Source: Deltaproteobacteria bacterium
GTDB taxonomy: Bacteria; Desulfobacterota; Desulfobulbia; Desulfobulbales; BM004
Assembly: GCA_020346205.1 (NCBI GenBank)
Contig: CP070776.1
Span: 1,228,302-1,233,766 of the forward strand
Direction of reading: 5' to 3'
Length of the DNA stretch: 5,465 bases
How positions within the stretch are numbered: position 1 is the stretch's first letter; each line of letters opens with the position of its first letter. The notes beneath the pieces are model-generated. The model had not been told where the DNA came from. It did not search any database and was given only the letters and a program-made list of their open reading frames with translations. The position numbers and the translations under genes are program-made. Positions 4,866-5,465 of the stretch are shown piece after piece.

Positions 4866-5465
4866 AAAAGAATAAAAGTTCAAAATTTCTCGATACGTAC
4901 CATCAATGCGACACTGCAATCGAACCGGCGACCCAGCTCTACGACCAGATTCCTGCAGTAGTTAAAAAACTGATGAAATTGCTGGCTGATAAGGACTCCT
5001 ACAGTCATGTTGAACCGATCCCGATCCCATCCAATGAATCAGTAGTAGAACTGATCCACCAGGCCAGGCGTATCCTGTTTCCAGGTTATTTTACCCAGTC
5101 CACTCTGGCTCAGTCCAACCTGGAATACTATCTTGGCCAGGAGACCACCAATTTTCTGGAAAACTTATCCCGGCAGATAATCTCAGCATTCCAGCATGAC
5201 TGCTTTCGGCTTGACCTGCCCTGCACCAATTGTTCAGACCAGGGTCATGAAATTGCCTTAAAAATTGTCCAGCAGTTTCCAAAAGTCAAAAAATTACTGG
5301 ACACCGATATCAGGGCTGCCTATGAGGGAGACCCTGCTGCCAAGGGGTACGACGAGATTATCTTCAGCTATCCTGGGCTAATGGCAATCTCCATATACAG
5401 GATAGCCAACCTGCTCCATAAACATAAGGTCCCTGTCATTCCACGCATCATGACCGAACACGCTC
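4862..5465 (+). CDS. Serine O-acetyltransferase, long form (CysE/EpsC type), 3' end missing
   Basis: Open to the window edge, 201 residues seen of an expected roughly 310. It makes O-acetylserine from serine and acetyl-CoA for cysteine synthesis. The diagnostic stretch is TDIRAAYEGDPAAKGYDEIIFSYPGL interpreted in pieces: DIRAAYEGDPAA (149-160), DEIIFSYPGL (164-173), then ISIYRIA and VPVIPRIMTEHA up to the break. The left-handed beta-helix of hexapeptide repeats and the catalytic histidine would follow outside the window. The helical N-terminal region of about 145 residues is much longer than in short CysE/EpsC forms and includes Cys114, Cys121-x-x-Cys124 with His112 and His129 nearby. The start is supported by AAGGGGG (4848-4854), 7 nt upstream inside metW, and by the ATGA overlap, indicating translational coupling. 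It could be named cysE or epsC; I leave the symbol empty because the form is distinct. Confidence 0.92.
   Translation, partial: MKKNKSSKFLDTYHQCDTAIEPATQLYDQIPAVVKKLMKLLADKDSYSHVEPIPIPSNESVVELIHQARRILFPGYFTQSTLAQSNLEYYLGQETTNFLENLSRQIISAFQHDCFRLDLPCTNCSDQGHEIALKIVQQFPKVKKLLDTDIRAAYEGDPAAKGYDEIIFSYPGLMAISIYRIANLLHKHKVPVIPRIMTEHA

Noticed and set aside
5091..5282. Minus-strand open frame inside the serine acetyltransferase
   Set aside because: It lies wholly within a well-recognised coding region on the other strand and has no supporting signals.

Overview
The window looks like chromosomal DNA from an anaerobic, probably sulfate- or sulfur-metabolising member of the Desulfobacterota (old Deltaproteobacteria). 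This is an inference. It rests on the gene set metY, metX, metW plus a long-form serine O-acetyltransferase, on a small HTH protein with a cysteine-rich tail of a kind I associate with these bacteria, and on moderate-GC genes separated by very AT-rich gaps. No phage genes, transposase or CRISPR array is visible.

Layout. Positions 1-540 (minus strand) hold the first 180 residues of a TIGR01777/YfcH-like NAD(P)-dependent epimerase-family protein, cut by the window edge. Positions 541-899 are an AT-rich divergent promoter region with a clean 15-bp operator-like palindrome. Positions 900-1277 encode a 125-residue HTH protein with seven cysteines. Positions 1288-1470 hold an unusual element: two perfectly complementary 21-bp arms separated by 133 nt, with a TATAAT just before it and a T6 tract just after it. 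It looks like a discrete structured RNA or a large attenuator. The rest is plus-strand sulfur amino acid biosynthesis: metY (1513-2772), metX (2998-4173), metW (4221-4865) and a partial serine O-acetyltransferase (4862 to the window end).

How the genes work together. MetX activates homoserine by O-acylation. MetW is its usual partner. MetY replaces the acyl group with sulfide to give homocysteine, the precursor of methionine. The serine acetyltransferase makes O-acetylserine, the acceptor of sulfide in cysteine synthesis. The block therefore holds the acceptor-activating steps for both amino acids and the sulfhydrylation step for one, which suits a cell living with abundant sulfide. I see no SAM-I core upstream of metY or metX, and no other known methionine riboswitch.

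The best candidate for something undescribed is the 1288-1470 element between the HTH/Cys gene and metY. It may be a stand-alone small RNA, a leader controlling metY, or less likely a small mobile element. The sequence alone does not decide between these.
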